64,000 nt of DNA from Ruthenibacterium sp. (GCA_020025235.1 JAHHSL010000002.1:1-64000); one strand, 5' to 3'; positions 1 to 9,860 are shown, counted from the first letter of the stretch. The notes: generated from the sequence alone by a model not told the origin. Program-made: numbers and translations.

Positions 1-51
1 GCGCAGAAGCAGATCCTCGGCGGTATTTCGACCACTTCCGGTCTGAAGTAA
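1..51 (+). CDS. C-terminal end of an unidentified protein (partial)
   Basis: The window opens inside an open frame that reads AQKQILGGISTTSGLK and stops with TAA at 49-51. A strong terminator 45 bases later shows that this is the last gene of its transcript. Sixteen residues are too few to identify a family, and no function is proposed. Confidence 0.55.
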   Translation, partial: AQKQILGGISTTSGLK

Positions 52-95
52 GCAGCTTCTGTTCGGAAAACGATTTTTCCGCAATGGACATACAA

Positions 96-130
96 GCCCG
101 CTGTCCGGCAAACCGGACAGCGGGCTTTTT
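96..130 (+). terminator. Rho-independent terminator
   Basis: A perfect 13-bp stem (96-108 with 113-125, GCCCGCTGTCCGG) closes a four-base loop and is followed by five T. It ends the transcript of the partial gene at the left edge. I see nothing else definite between it and the promoter near 379. Confidence 0.9.
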
Positions 131-378
131 GGCGTCAGAGTGCGGGCTGCAAGGCGGCTTTGTGCACCGGTGTGCAAGGTTTGCAAATCTGCTTTTTTCC
201 GGCCGGCGGGGAATACGGCGGCGGCCTTTCCGCGCAACGTGGCGGAGTCCTGCGTATCGGAAAACCGGATAAAAACAGGCGGGAAAGCAAGCAAAGTTCA
301 CGAATCACAGAAAAAAGGGAGCCGCTGTGCGAGAAAAAGTGCACAATTTTTTCAACAAAAATTACAGCCGAAATCCCC

Positions 379-407
379 TGTACAGCCGGGTGCTTTTATG
401 CTAATAT
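379..407 (+). promoter_or_regulatory. Possible promoter of the serine hydrolase/GH20/epimerase unit
   Basis: TGTACA (379-384), a 17-base spacer and TAATAT (402-407), preceded by TG at -2, give an extended -10 with a weak -35. It lies 60 bases before the first start codon of the group. The gene-free stretch 131-378 shows no other clear signal. Confidence 0.4.
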
Positions 408-467
408 GGAGTTGAATCGGCACAGGGCGAAGCGGCTCTGCCGAAAACAGGAAAAAGAGGAAAGCAT

Positions 468-1856
468 ATGGAACGTATGAGGGACGAAAGCGTAAGCACG
501 GCGGCGCTGGAACAGTTTTACGCGCAGCTGAAAGCGGGCGGGACCCAGCTGCACGCGCTGGAAGTCTTTGAAAAAGGAAAGTGCCTTGTCCGCTGGGGCA
601 TGGCGCCGTACAGCTGCGCGGATAAGCGCGAATGCTACTCTTTGAGCAAAAGCTTTATGTCCACGGCAGTCGGGCTTGCGTTCGACCGCGGGCTCCTTTC
701 GCCGGACGATCTGCTCAGCCGGTATTTCCCCCAACAGGTCGCGGCGCAGCCGGACGAACGCTGGAAGCGCGTGCGTCTGCGTCATCTGCTTTCCATGACG
801 ATCGGGCACAGCACATGCCCCATGGTGAACATGGCGCTTGCACCGGATTCGATCGAAGGCTTTTTCCAAGCGCCGCTTGTGTTTGAACCCGGCGAGCACT
901 TTGCATACAATACGGGCGCCGGCTGTGTTTTGGGCGAAATCGTACATCAGGTGACGGGCTTTACGGCGCAGGAATTTTTGATGCGCGAGCTTTTTTCCGC
1001 CATGGATATCAAAAACATCTGGTGGGAGGGCTGCGCGGACGGCCGCTGTCAGGGCGGCACCGGCCTGAAAGCGTCCTGTGACGATGTGGCAAAGCTTGGC
1101 CTTTTGTATTGCCAGAAGGGCATGTGGAACGGCAGACGCCTGCTTTCAGAGGAATGGGTCGGCATGGCGGGCTCGTTTCAGGCGTCCACAGAGCAGAACG
1201 GAACAAGGGACTGGCGTGCGGGCTACGGCTTTCAGTTCTGGCAGAACCATCACGAGGGATACCGGGGCGACGGCGCGTTCGGTCAGCTGTGCATCATCCT
1301 GCCCGAGCGGGAAACCGTGGCGGTCGTCATGGCGGAAAGCGCGGATATGCAAAACGAGATCGACTGCGTGTGGAAGCTGCTGGAGCAGCTGCATACCGCG
1401 GGCGAAGGAAAGGGGCTGCCGTATGGCCTGCGCCCGCGCCCGGGCGAAGAGACGGGCAGCTTTGACAGCGGATGGCTTCGCTGCAGCGAAAATCCTATGG
1501 GCTTTACTTCCCTGCGCGCGGTGGAAAAGGACGGCGTGCTGGAATTGACCCTGTGCGACGCACAGCGCACCCAGACGATCTGCGCAAAGGCGGGAGAATG
1601 GGTGATCCAGGATTTCTTTGCCAAAGAACTGCGTCCGACCCTGTATCGTCAGATGCCGCGTGCTGCATGCACCTGCATGCACATGGCGTGTGCCTACCGG
1701 CGCGAGGGGGAGCGGCTGATCCTGGAATGCCGCGTGCTGAATACGCCGCACCGCGTGTGGTGGAACATCAGCAAAGAGGAGCATGGCCTTACGATCGGGA
1801 TCGAATCGCCGCTCGACGTTGTAGGAGCAGCGCGCGAGTGGCATGCTGTTCAATAA
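468..1856 (+). CDS. Serine hydrolase, beta-lactamase/penicillin-binding-like (class C fold)
   Basis: 462 residues. The SxxK motif is at S58-L-S-K61, followed by the long helix usual in class C beta-lactamase-related hydrolases. A YNTG motif replaces the usual YxN in the segment before GEIVHQVTG. A typical family catalytic domain is about 300 residues, so the last 130 residues are a C-terminal extension. No signal peptide is visible, so the enzyme is probably cytoplasmic. The start was chosen for the AGGAAA site four bases upstream. A GH20 enzyme follows after 22 bases, so the two are probably cotranscribed, and the natural substrate may be a peptide or ester released with glycans. The fold is clear from motifs, but the substrate is unknown. 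Confidence 0.8.
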   Translation: MERMRDESVSTAALEQFYAQLKAGGTQLHALEVFEKGKCLVRWGMAPYSCADKRECYSLSKSFMSTAVGLAFDRGLLSPDDLLSRYFPQQVAAQPDERWKRVRLRHLLSMTIGHSTCPMVNMALAPDSIEGFFQAPLVFEPGEHFAYNTGAGCVLGEIVHQVTGFTAQEFLMRELFSAMDIKNIWWEGCADGRCQGGTGLKASCDDVAKLGLLYCQKGMWNGRRLLSEEWVGMAGSFQASTEQNGTRDWRAGYGFQFWQNHHEGYRGDGAFGQLCIILPERETVAVVMAESADMQNEIDCVWKLLEQLHTAGEGKGLPYGLRPRPGEETGSFDSGWLRCSENPMGFTSLRAVEKDGVLELTLCDAQRTQTICAKAGEWVIQDFFAKELRPTLYRQMPRAACTCMHMACAYRREGERLILECRVLNTPHRVWWNISKEEHGLTIGIESPLDVVGAAREWHAVQ

Positions 1857-1878
1857 ATAAGAAAAAGAAAGGTGAATC

Positions 1879-3759
1879 ATGGAAACCATGAAGAAAATTT
1901 CGATTATCGGAGCGCTGCCGCAGCAGTTTGAGCAGGCGTTTTCACTTCTTGCACCAAGCCTTGGGTTTGAAAACACGGAAAACGGCTTTCCGGTTCGCAT
2001 CGAGCATACGGGGCACGGCCTTTCCGTTCGGAAAGACCGCAGCGGCGCCGTTCTGTGCTGGGAAAAACGGGTGCAGCTGTACCGCGCGCTTTCCATTCTG
2101 TGCGAACATTGGGATGAGGAGGAGTTTTCCACACAGGAAACGCCCTGCTTTGAAACACTGGGCGTCATGCTGGACGTTTCGCGCAACGCCGTGCTTCGTC
2201 CGGATGCGCTGAAGGATATCTTCAACAAAATGGCACTTATGGGCATCGACCTTGGCATGATGTATACGGAGGATACTTACGAGATCCCCGAACAGCCGTA
2301 TTTCGGCTGGATGCGCGGGCGCTATTCGATCGAAGAGCTGCGCGGCCTTGACGATTATGCAGACTGCCTTGGAATCGAGCTGTGCCCGTGCATCCAGACG
2401 CTGGGGCATCTGAACCGTGCGCTGCACTGGCCTGCGCTGGCACATATGAAGGATAACGAAGAAGTCATTCTGGCGGATGACGAAAAGACGTATGCGTTCC
2501 TGGAACAGGCGATCCGCGCTGCGGTGAAGCCGTACCGTTCCAAGCGCATCCACATCGGCATGGATGAGGCACACGGCGTCGGTCTGGGCGCACACCTTGC
2601 CCGCTTCGGCTATGAAGACCCGCATACGATCATCCGGCGCCACCTTGCCCGCGTGTGCGAGATCACGGATAAGCTGGGGCTTGACGTGATGATGTGGAGC
2701 GATATGTATTTCCGTCCCGATTCCCCGACCAACGGCTATTACGACAGCGGCGAGCCTTCCAAGGAAAGCATTGCGTCGGTCAATCCAGATGTAACACTGG
2801 TCTACTGGGATTATTACCACGAGAAAAAAGAAGAATATGACGAAATGCTGCGCAAGCACCATATCCTCGGCGCGCCGGTAGCCTTTGCAGGCGGCATCTG
2901 GGTGTGGGCAGGCCCTGCGCCCGATTATGAAAAAACCATTGATTCGGTGGTTCCGGGGCTGGAAAGCGCACGCGACGCCAAGGTGCCGCTTGTGCTGGCG
3001 ACCGCGTGGGGCGACAACGGCGCAGAGGCCAATTTCCAGACGGCACTGGTCGGTATGCAGCTGTTTGCCGAATTTGATTATACAGGACGCTATGACGAAC
3101 AAGCGCTGATCCGCCGCTTTGCCGTATGCGGAAGGGGCGACGCCCGCGCATTTCTGCGCCTGAGCGCGTTCAACACCGTGCCCGGTATGCGCCACGGCGA
3201 GATGCGCCCGGTAAACGCCGCCAAGTTCATGCTGTATCAGGATCCCCTTGTTCAGCTGTTTGAGCGCGATACCCAAGGCTGCGAAATGGCAAAGCATTAC
3301 GCGATGCTGGAAACGGAATATGCAGGATATGCAGAAAGCGGGGATGAATATGCACCGCTTTACCGCTTTTACGAGCAGCTTGCCGGCGTGCTGAAGCACA
3401 AATGCGCATGGCATGAAAACATCGGCACTGCGGTGCGCGGCGGCGACCGCGAACAGGCAAAGGCGCTGTGCGAAGAACTGCGCAAGGCCATGGAGCTTGC
3501 CGAATGCCTGCGCAAAACATGGCGCAGCCTGTGGAACAGCACGAACAAGCCGTTCGGCTTTGAAGTGATCGACGGACGCATGGGCGCTGTGTGCGCACGC
3601 TGCGAGACGGCCTGCATGCGTGTGCAGGAGTGGATCGACGGCGGACAGGCGCCCGAGGAACTGCTGGAACCGCCGATGGTCTACACCATGCAGGAAAACG
3701 GTACCTTATTTGGAAGTTATGCGGTCGGAGAAATTGTTTCGGCCTGCAAAATTGATTAA
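1879..3759 (+). CDS. Glycoside hydrolase family 20 (beta-N-acetylhexosaminidase)
   Basis: 626 residues. The hallmark GH20 Asp-Glu pair is D229-E230 in IGMDEAH: the aspartate positions the substrate N-acetyl group and the glutamate is the acid/base in substrate-assisted catalysis. The TIM barrel runs from about residue 90 to 400, and a helical C-terminal region of about 220 residues follows. There is no signal peptide, so the enzyme should act on imported oligosaccharides, releasing terminal GlcNAc or GalNAc. AAAGGTG lies upstream; a second in-frame ATG sits three codons later. The N-acylglucosamine 2-epimerase gene follows after 25 bases, and nagB lies 13 kb away, which fits amino-sugar use. 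Family assignment is firm; the linkage preference is unknown. Confidence 0.85.
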   Translation: METMKKISIIGALPQQFEQAFSLLAPSLGFENTENGFPVRIEHTGHGLSVRKDRSGAVLCWEKRVQLYRALSILCEHWDEEEFSTQETPCFETLGVMLDVSRNAVLRPDALKDIFNKMALMGIDLGMMYTEDTYEIPEQPYFGWMRGRYSIEELRGLDDYADCLGIELCPCIQTLGHLNRALHWPALAHMKDNEEVILADDEKTYAFLEQAIRAAVKPYRSKRIHIGMDEAHGVGLGAHLARFGYEDPHTIIRRHLARVCEITDKLGLDVMMWSDMYFRPDSPTNGYYDSGEPSKESIASVNPDVTLVYWDYYHEKKEEYDEMLRKHHILGAPVAFAGGIWVWAGPAPDYEKTIDSVVPGLESARDAKVPLVLATAWGDNGAEANFQTALVGMQLFAEFDYTGRYDEQALIRRFAVCGRGDARAFLRLSAFNTVPGMRHGEMRPVNAAKFMLYQDPLVQLFERDTQGCEMAKHYAMLETEYAGYAESGDEYAPLYRFYEQLAGVLKHKCAWHENIGTAVRGGDREQAKALCEELRKAMELAECLRKTWRSLWNSTNKPFGFEVIDGRMGAVCARCETACMRVQEWIDGGQAPEELLEPPMVYTMQENGTLFGSYAVGEIVSACKID

Positions 3760-3784
3760 ATCAAATGGAATGGAGCGAATTGTA

Positions 3785-4990
3785 ATGGACAAAAAAATGC
3801 TGGAAGAGGTTCGGAGCTGGGCTCAGAAAGAACTGGACACCTGTATCAATTTCTGGCTGGAGCACGGCATCGACCGCGTAAACGGCGGCGTATACACCTG
3901 CCTGGACCGCAAGGGTGAAATCTATTCCACCGATAAGAGCGTGTGGATGCAGGGACGCACCGCGTGGATGTTCTCGGATCTGTGCCGCCGCTACGGCAAA
4001 AAGGACGAGTGGATGGCAGCGGCCAAGAGCTGCCTTGATTTCATGGAGGATCACTGCATCAACCGCGAAGCGGGCGACCGCATGTACTTTACGGTGACTG
4101 CAGAGGGCAAGCCGCTGCGCCAGCGCCGCTACTGCTTCTCCGAAGGCTTTTATGCCATTGCCAATGCCGAGTATTACGGCCTGACGGGCGAAAAGATCTA
4201 TCTGGAGCGTGCACGCCGTGCTTATGAGCTGATCTACAACCTGAACCACGGCCTTATCAAAGACCCGACCGGCATGGGCCCCAAGACGATCCCCGAAACC
4301 CGCACCGGCCATGCACTTGCCGACCCGATGATCTTTTTGAACATCATCAGCATCATGCGCCGTGTCGACCCGGAGCACCGCGAAGAATACGATGCACGCA
4401 GTCGTGAAAGCGTGCATGAGATCGTTGATCTGCACTTCCATCCGGAAATCGGCGCAACACTGGAAAGCGTTGCACCCGACGGAACGCCGGAGCTGGATTA
4501 CACCGCAGGCCGCGTCGTGAACCCGGGCCACGATATCGAATGCAGCTGGTTCCTTATGGAACAGGCCAACACCACCGGCGACCGCGAGCTGCATGCAACG
4601 GCGGAAAAGGTGTTCCGTCAGGCAATCGAGGCTGGCTGGGATAAGGAATACGGCGGACTGCTGTACTTCATCGACTGCCTTGGCAAGCCGACCGAAGCAT
4701 ACGAGCATGATATGAAGCTGTGGTGGACGCATGACGAGATCATGATCGCTTCGCTCATGGCTTACCGCGACACGAAGGATGAATACTATCTCGATTGGTT
4801 CATGAAGACGCTGGACTATGTGAAGGCGCACTTCTCCGACCCCGAATACGGCGAATGGTACGGCTACCTGCGCCGCGATGGCAAGCCCACGATGCCCTCC
4901 ACCAAGGGCAGTACGTTCAAGGGCCCGTTCCATTTGCCGCGCATGCTGATGATGGTCGACGGCATGCTCGGCGAACTGCTGGCAGAATAA
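3785..4990 (+). CDS. N-acylglucosamine 2-epimerase family protein
   Basis: 401 residues, the usual size of AGE/RnBP (alpha/alpha)6-barrel epimerases, which interconvert GlcNAc and ManNAc or related sugars. The two catalytic histidines of the family fit H249 (in GHDIECSW) and H383 (in GPFHLPR), and the family segment MQGRTAWMFSDL is present. The frame stays open far upstream, but ATG 3785 is the natural start: GGAG lies nine bases before it and the protein then begins like its relatives. It follows the GH20 gene closely, so it probably processes released GlcNAc. Cellobiose 2-epimerases share the fold, so a glucoside or mannose substrate cannot be excluded. A terminator follows directly. Confidence 0.85.
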   Translation: MDKKMLEEVRSWAQKELDTCINFWLEHGIDRVNGGVYTCLDRKGEIYSTDKSVWMQGRTAWMFSDLCRRYGKKDEWMAAAKSCLDFMEDHCINREAGDRMYFTVTAEGKPLRQRRYCFSEGFYAIANAEYYGLTGEKIYLERARRAYELIYNLNHGLIKDPTGMGPKTIPETRTGHALADPMIFLNIISIMRRVDPEHREEYDARSRESVHEIVDLHFHPEIGATLESVAPDGTPELDYTAGRVVNPGHDIECSWFLMEQANTTGDRELHATAEKVFRQAIEAGWDKEYGGLLYFIDCLGKPTEAYEHDMKLWWTHDEIMIASLMAYRDTKDEYYLDWFMKTLDYVKAHFSDPEYGEWYGYLRRDGKPTMPSTKGSTFKGPFHLPRMLMMVDGMLGELLAE

Positions 4991-4998
4991 AACACTTA

Positions 4999-5032
4999 AA
5001 AAACGGTGCAGATTTCCTGCACCGTTTTTTTT
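4999..5032 (+). terminator. Rho-independent terminator
   Basis: The stem AACGGTGCAG/CTGCACCGTT with a short loop is followed by eight T, ending the serine hydrolase-GH20-epimerase transcript. The remaining stretch up to the glg promoter (5033-5264) contains no convincing gene. Confidence 0.9.
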
Positions 5033-5264
5033 ACCGAAAAACAGGTCACGCAGGCAGATTACGGCATAATATGCGGCAGGAAAATGCTAGGATAAAAGCA
5101 TGGTGCGCATGCGGAAAATTTATTTTTTTTGCACAGAAGTTCCGGGCGGAAATGGAAAAAGCGGGGAGGAAGCGGTGAAAACAAAGAGTTTGTCAATTTT
5201 GTGCAAAGTATATAAACGTGCGAATATATAAGAGGATTATTTACACAATTCTGCCACAAAAGCC

Positions 5265-5293
5265 TTGAAAAACTTATATAAAAAAGGTATGAT
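5265..5293 (+). promoter_or_regulatory. Promoter of the glg operon
   Basis: TTGAAA (5265-5270), a 17-base spacer and TATGAT (5288-5293) form a strong sigma-A-type promoter. It lies inside the upstream extension of the glgB frame, which supports the later start codon at 5397. The 100-base leader contains a perfect 7-bp hairpin (5313-5319 with 5326-5332) and a second short GC hairpin near 5372. Confidence 0.75.
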
Positions 5294-5396
5294 TAAAAAT
5301 AACAAAAACCATGATCCGGTTCGTGCCGGATCCGGGTTTGAAAGCTCTGTTGCAGGGCGGCGCGGAATCCGCGTCTGGAGAGGGAGGATGTTCAAG

Positions 5397-7391
5397 ATGA
5401 AGCAAAAAGCATCGCCGGCCGATGTACCTGTTTACTTGTTCAAACAGGGAAACAATTTTGAAAGTCAGCGTTTTTTCGGCGCTCATTTTGAGACGATCGG
5501 AGAGACGGAGGGCGTGATGTTCCGCGTGTGGGCACCCCGCGCAAAGGCCGTTTCGGTCGTGGGTGATTTCAACAGCTGGATCCCCGTGGCGGCTCCGATG
5601 AAAAACATTGACCCGCACGGCGGCATTTGGGAATGTTTTATTCCCGGTCTGCAGGAATACGATATTTACAAATATTGTGTGACAACGCCGGATGATGAAC
5701 TGGTGTTCAAGGCTGACCCGTATGCGTTCCATGCGGAAACACGGCCTGCAAACTGCAGCAAGGTGTACCGTCTGGAGGATTGCTATACATGGACGGACAG
5801 TGCATGGCAGAAAAACGCCGCGGCAAAGGATTCCAAAGAGCGGCCGATGAATATTTATGAGATGCATGCAGGCTCGTGGCGCACCTATCCGGACGGGGAA
5901 CCGTTCAATTACCGCGATCTTGCCAAAGAGCTTGTGCCGTATCTGTGCGATATGGGCTATACGCATGTCGAACTGATGCCGATTATGGAATACCCGTTCG
6001 ACGGCAGCTGGGGCTATCAGGTGACGGGATACTTCGCACCCACCAGCCGCTACGGCACGCCGGCGGATTTCAAGGCGTTTGTCGATACCTGCCACAACGC
6101 GGGCATCGGCGTGATCATGGACTGGGTCCCGGCGCATTTCCCGAAAGACCAGTTCGGGCTGTATATGTTCGACGGTACAAACTGCTATGAAGATCAGAAT
6201 CCCCTGCGTGCAGAGCACAAGGAATGGGGCACCATGGTCTTTGACTTTGCGCGCCCCGAAGTGCAGAGCTTCCTGATTTCCAACGCGCTGTTCTGGCTGA
6301 CAGAGTACCATGTGGACGGCCTGCGCGTTGACGCGGTCGCCAGCATGCTGTATCTGGATTATAACCGCCGCGACGGCGAATGGCAGCCCAACCGCTACGG
6401 CGACAACAAGAATCTGGAGGCAATCGAATTTCTGCAGAAGCTGAACACGGCACTGATCGAACGCAAGCCGTCGGCGCTGCTGATCGCAGAGGAGAGCACG
6501 GCGTGGCCGAAGGTGTCAAAGCCGGCGTCCGAGGACGGGCTTGGCTTCAATTATAAATGGAACATGGGCTGGATGAACGATATGCTCAGCTACATGAGCA
6601 CCGATCCGCTGTTCCGCGCGGGCAATCACAATAAAGTGACGTTCAGCTTCTATTATGCGTTCAGCGAAAACTTCATCCTGCCGATCAGCCATGACGAAGT
6701 GGTGCACGGCAAGTGCAGCCTGATCAATAAAATGCCCGGCGATTATGAGCAGAAGTTTGCAGGGCTGCGCACCTTCTTCGGTTATATGATGGCGCATCCG
6801 GGTAAAAAGCTGCTGTTCATGGGGCAGGAATTTGCCCAGTTCATTGAATGGAACGAAAGCCAGCAGCTGGACTGGCTGCTGCTTGGCTATGACCGCCATG
6901 CGCAGATGCAGCAGTATGTGCGGCAGCTCAACCACCTGTATCTGGATACCCCGGCGCTGTGGGAGGACGACTTTACATGGCAGGGCTTCCAGTGGATCGT
7001 GCCGGATGATTCCTCGCAGAGCGTTGTGGCGTTCATCCGCCGCGATAAAAAGGGCGATGAGGTGATCGCCGTATGCAACTTTGCGCCGGTGCTGCGTCAG
7101 GATTACTGCATCGGCGTTCCGCGTGCGGGTACATATTCCGAGCTGATCAACTCCGATGACGAAGCCTTCGGCGGCAGCGGCATTGCAAATCCGGCAAAGC
7201 GTGCGAAGAAAACGCCGATGCACGGGTTCGATCACAGCATCTCGCTGACGCTTCCGCCCATGAGTACGCTGATCCTGCGCACCCCGAAGGTAAAGGCGGA
7301 GAAAAAGGCAGCGGAAAAGAAACCGGCCGCAAAAAAGCCAGAGCCGCAGCAGAAAGAAAAAAAGGCGGCAAAGGGCAAAGCGGCAAAATAA
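5397..7391 (+). CDS. glgB: 1,4-alpha-glucan branching enzyme
   Basis: 664 residues from ATG 5397, nine bases after GGGAGG; ATG 5388 in the same frame abuts that site and is less likely. An N-terminal CBM48 domain (about 30-130) precedes a GH13 barrel. The nucleophile is D312 in DGLRVDAVAS and the acid/base is E365 in LIAEES; their spacing of 53 residues equals that in E. coli GlgB. ISHDEVVHGK is the third conserved motif. The protein transfers short glucan chains to alpha-1,6 positions in glycogen. The last 35 residues are a Lys/Ala/Glu-rich tail not needed for the fold. First gene of the operon glgB-glgC-glgD-glgA. Confidence 0.95.
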   Translation: MKQKASPADVPVYLFKQGNNFESQRFFGAHFETIGETEGVMFRVWAPRAKAVSVVGDFNSWIPVAAPMKNIDPHGGIWECFIPGLQEYDIYKYCVTTPDDELVFKADPYAFHAETRPANCSKVYRLEDCYTWTDSAWQKNAAAKDSKERPMNIYEMHAGSWRTYPDGEPFNYRDLAKELVPYLCDMGYTHVELMPIMEYPFDGSWGYQVTGYFAPTSRYGTPADFKAFVDTCHNAGIGVIMDWVPAHFPKDQFGLYMFDGTNCYEDQNPLRAEHKEWGTMVFDFARPEVQSFLISNALFWLTEYHVDGLRVDAVASMLYLDYNRRDGEWQPNRYGDNKNLEAIEFLQKLNTALIERKPSALLIAEESTAWPKVSKPASEDGLGFNYKWNMGWMNDMLSYMSTDPLFRAGNHNKVTFSFYYAFSENFILPISHDEVVHGKCSLINKMPGDYEQKFAGLRTFFGYMMAHPGKKLLFMGQEFAQFIEWNESQQLDWLLLGYDRHAQMQQYVRQLNHLYLDTPALWEDDFTWQGFQWIVPDDSSQSVVAFIRRDKKGDEVIAVCNFAPVLRQDYCIGVPRAGTYSELINSDDEAFGGSGIANPAKRAKKTPMHGFDHSISLTLPPMSTLILRTPKVKAEKKAAEKKPAAKKPEPQQKEKKAAKGKAAK

Positions 7392-7530
7392 TAAGGTGAA
7401 CCGGTTACCGGCAAACAGGTTTTGGGGTGCAGCGCATTCCGGGCCTTTTGTCTCTGCTGCGCCGCGTGCGGCACGGCAGAGCGCAATATAAAATTCGGAC
7501 GCCTCAGGGCGTCGGCAAGGGGAGAAAAAC

Positions 7531-8745
7531 ATGAAAGAATGCATCGCTATGCTGCTGGCTGGCGGTCAGGGCTCACGTCTGTACGCTCTTACCAAAAAGC
7601 TGGCAAAGCCCGCTGTTCCGTTCGGCGGCAAGTACCGTATCATTGATTTCCCGCTTTCTAACTGCGTCAACTCCGGTATTGATACCGTCGGTATTTTAAC
7701 GCAGTATCAGCCGCTGCTGCTCAATGAGTATATCGGCAACGGCCAGCCGTGGGATCTGGACCGTCTGTACGGCGGCGTGCACGTCCTGCCCCCGTACCAG
7801 AAGGCAACGGGATCGGATTGGTACAAGGGAACAGCAAATGCCATTTACCAGAACATCAACTTTATCGAACGCTATGACCCCGAATATGTGCTGATCCTTT
7901 CGGGTGACCATATCTATAAAATGGATTACGCCAAGATGCTGGATTTCCACAAGGAAAAGGGCGCAGACTGCACGATCGCGGTTCTGGAAGTGCCCTGGGA
8001 GGAAGCGTCCCGCTTCGGCATCATGACGGCGGATGAAAATAATGTCATCACCAAGTTTGAAGAAAAGCCGAAGGAACCGAAATCCAATCTGGCGTCCATG
8101 GGCATTTACATCTTCACATGGGACAAGCTTCGCAAATATCTGACAGAGGACGAAGCGGATAAAACGTCCTCCAACGATTTCGGCAAGAACATCATCCCCA
8201 ATATGCTCAAGGATCAGCAGCGCATGGTTGCATATCCGTTTGAAGGCTACTGGAAGGACGTCGGAACGATCGACAGCCTGTGGGATGCAAACATGGATCT
8301 GCTCAACCCCAACAGCTCGCTGGATATCTGGGACCCGGAATGGAAGATCTATTCCCGTACCTCCGGACGTCCGGGTCACTATATCAGCAACAATGCGCAT
8401 GTCGATAACGCCATGATGACCGAGGGTTGTCTGGTGGACGGAAATGTTGCAAACAGTGTGCTGTTTACCGGTGTTACCGTAAAGCGCGATGCCGTTGTGG
8501 AATCCAGCATCCTGATGCCGGGCGCCGTTGTGGAAGAGGGCGCAGAGGTCTATTATTCGATCATTGCGGAAAATGTCGTGGTGAAAAAAGGCGCAGTTGT
8601 CGGCGCACGCCCCGAAAGCGTGGAGGAAAAATCCAAGTGGGGCATTGCGGTTGTCGGCGAAGGCGTAACGATCGGCGAAAACGCAAAGGTCGGCCCGAAG
8701 GCAATGCTGGAAAAAGATGTACAGGACGGTGAGATTTTATGGTAA
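7531..8745 (+). CDS. glgC: Glucose-1-phosphate adenylyltransferase, catalytic subunit
   Basis: 404 residues. The nucleotide-binding start MLLAGGQGSRLYALT, the KPAVPFGGKYRIIDF segment and GDHIYKMDY are typical of ADP-glucose pyrophosphorylase, which makes ADP-glucose from ATP and glucose-1-phosphate. A left-handed beta-helix domain occupies the C-terminal third. GGGGAG precedes the ATG. The end overlaps glgD by seven bases, which implies translational coupling of the two subunits. The 139-base gap after glgB holds no terminator. Confidence 0.97.
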   Translation: MKECIAMLLAGGQGSRLYALTKKLAKPAVPFGGKYRIIDFPLSNCVNSGIDTVGILTQYQPLLLNEYIGNGQPWDLDRLYGGVHVLPPYQKATGSDWYKGTANAIYQNINFIERYDPEYVLILSGDHIYKMDYAKMLDFHKEKGADCTIAVLEVPWEEASRFGIMTADENNVITKFEEKPKEPKSNLASMGIYIFTWDKLRKYLTEDEADKTSSNDFGKNIIPNMLKDQQRMVAYPFEGYWKDVGTIDSLWDANMDLLNPNSSLDIWDPEWKIYSRTSGRPGHYISNNAHVDNAMMTEGCLVDGNVANSVLFTGVTVKRDAVVESSILMPGAVVEEGAEVYYSIIAENVVVKKGAVVGARPESVEEKSKWGIAVVGEGVTIGENAKVGPKAMLEKDVQDGEILW

Positions 8746-9860
8746 ACATCAATGCTTTGGGAATCATTTTCCCGAATACTTATGATGAGCTGGTGCCCCA
8801 GCTTGTAAAGCACCGCACGATGGCATCGGTTCCGTTCGGCGGCCGTTATCGCATGATCGACTTCACGCTTTCCGGCATGGTGAATGCAGGGATTCAGAGC
8901 GTGACGGTCATCGCAAAGAAAAACTATCGCTCTCTTATGGATCATCTGGGTGCAGGGCGTGAATGGGATCTTGTCCGCAAGCGCGGCGGGCTGAACATCA
9001 TTCCCCCGTATGCACAGTCCAGTGTCAAGGTATATCACGGGCGTGTGGAAGCATTGGCAAGCGTGCTGGGCTATCTGGAAACACAAAAGGAAAAATATGT
9101 CGTCATCACCGACTGCAACACGGCGTCCACACTGGATTATGCCGATCTGGTCGATACCCATGTAAAAAGCGGAGCAAACGTGACGCTGGTGTATGAACGT
9201 GCCGAGATCCCAAAGCCCCTGCAGACGGAAAATTACACGTTTGAAATCAATCCCGAAGGCCGCGTGACGGAGATCCGCTGCAACGATTACCGCCGCGGCG
9301 TGCAGAACCTTTCCATGGGTGTTATCGTCATGGACCGCGAAGAGCTGATTGCCATGATCAAGGATGCATCGGTGCAGAACAAGGTGTTGCTGGAACGGGA
9401 CATCTTCGGACCCAGCCTGAAGATCCTGGATGTGCGCGGCTACGAATACCGCGGCTACCGTGCGCACATTTACGACGTAAAGAGCTATTTCGATGAAAAT
9501 ATGCGGCTGCTCGATCCGGAAAATCTGGCACAGCTGTTCCCGGCAGAACGCCCCGTTTACACCAAGGTGCGCGACGAAGCGCCGGTGCGCTATGCAATGG
9601 ACTGTAAAGTGCGCAACAGCAGCGTTGCGGACGGCTGCATCATCGAAGGCGAAGTGGAAAACTGTGTGCTGTTCCGCGGCGTAAAGATCTGCAAGGGCGC
9701 AAAGGTGAAAAACTGCGTTCTGATGCAGGGCACGGTTGTGGAATCCGACGCAAGCATGGAATATATCGTCACCGACAAGAATGTTACGATCACACTGGGC
9801 AAGCATCTGCGCGGCAATGACGCATTCCCGGTCTTTGTGGAAAAGGACACCATTGTCTGA
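8739..9860 (+). CDS. glgD: Glucose-1-phosphate adenylyltransferase subunit GlgD
   Basis: 373 residues, homologous to GlgC but with a degenerate N-terminal nucleotide loop: the LAGGxGxRL signature of GlgC is replaced by a stretch starting MVNINALGIIF. SVPFGGRYRMIDFTLS and a C-terminal beta-helix are kept. In Firmicutes GlgD pairs with GlgC as a mostly non-catalytic partner that raises activity. The start codon lies inside the end of glgC. It is followed after 69 bases by glgA. Confidence 0.95.
   Translation: MVNINALGIIFPNTYDELVPQLVKHRTMASVPFGGRYRMIDFTLSGMVNAGIQSVTVIAKKNYRSLMDHLGAGREWDLVRKRGGLNIIPPYAQSSVKVYHGRVEALASVLGYLETQKEKYVVITDCNTASTLDYADLVDTHVKSGANVTLVYERAEIPKPLQTENYTFEINPEGRVTEIRCNDYRRGVQNLSMGVIVMDREELIAMIKDASVQNKVLLERDIFGPSLKILDVRGYEYRGYRAHIYDVKSYFDENMRLLDPENLAQLFPAERPVYTKVRDEAPVRYAMDCKVRNSSVADGCIIEGEVENCVLFRGVKICKGAKVKNCVLMQGTVVESDASMEYIVTDKNVTITLGKHLRGNDAFPVFVEKDTIV

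Noticed and set aside
5265..5396. N-terminal extension of glgB from 5265
   Set aside because: The extension overlaps a strong promoter and has no ribosome site; GGGAGG fits ATG 5397.
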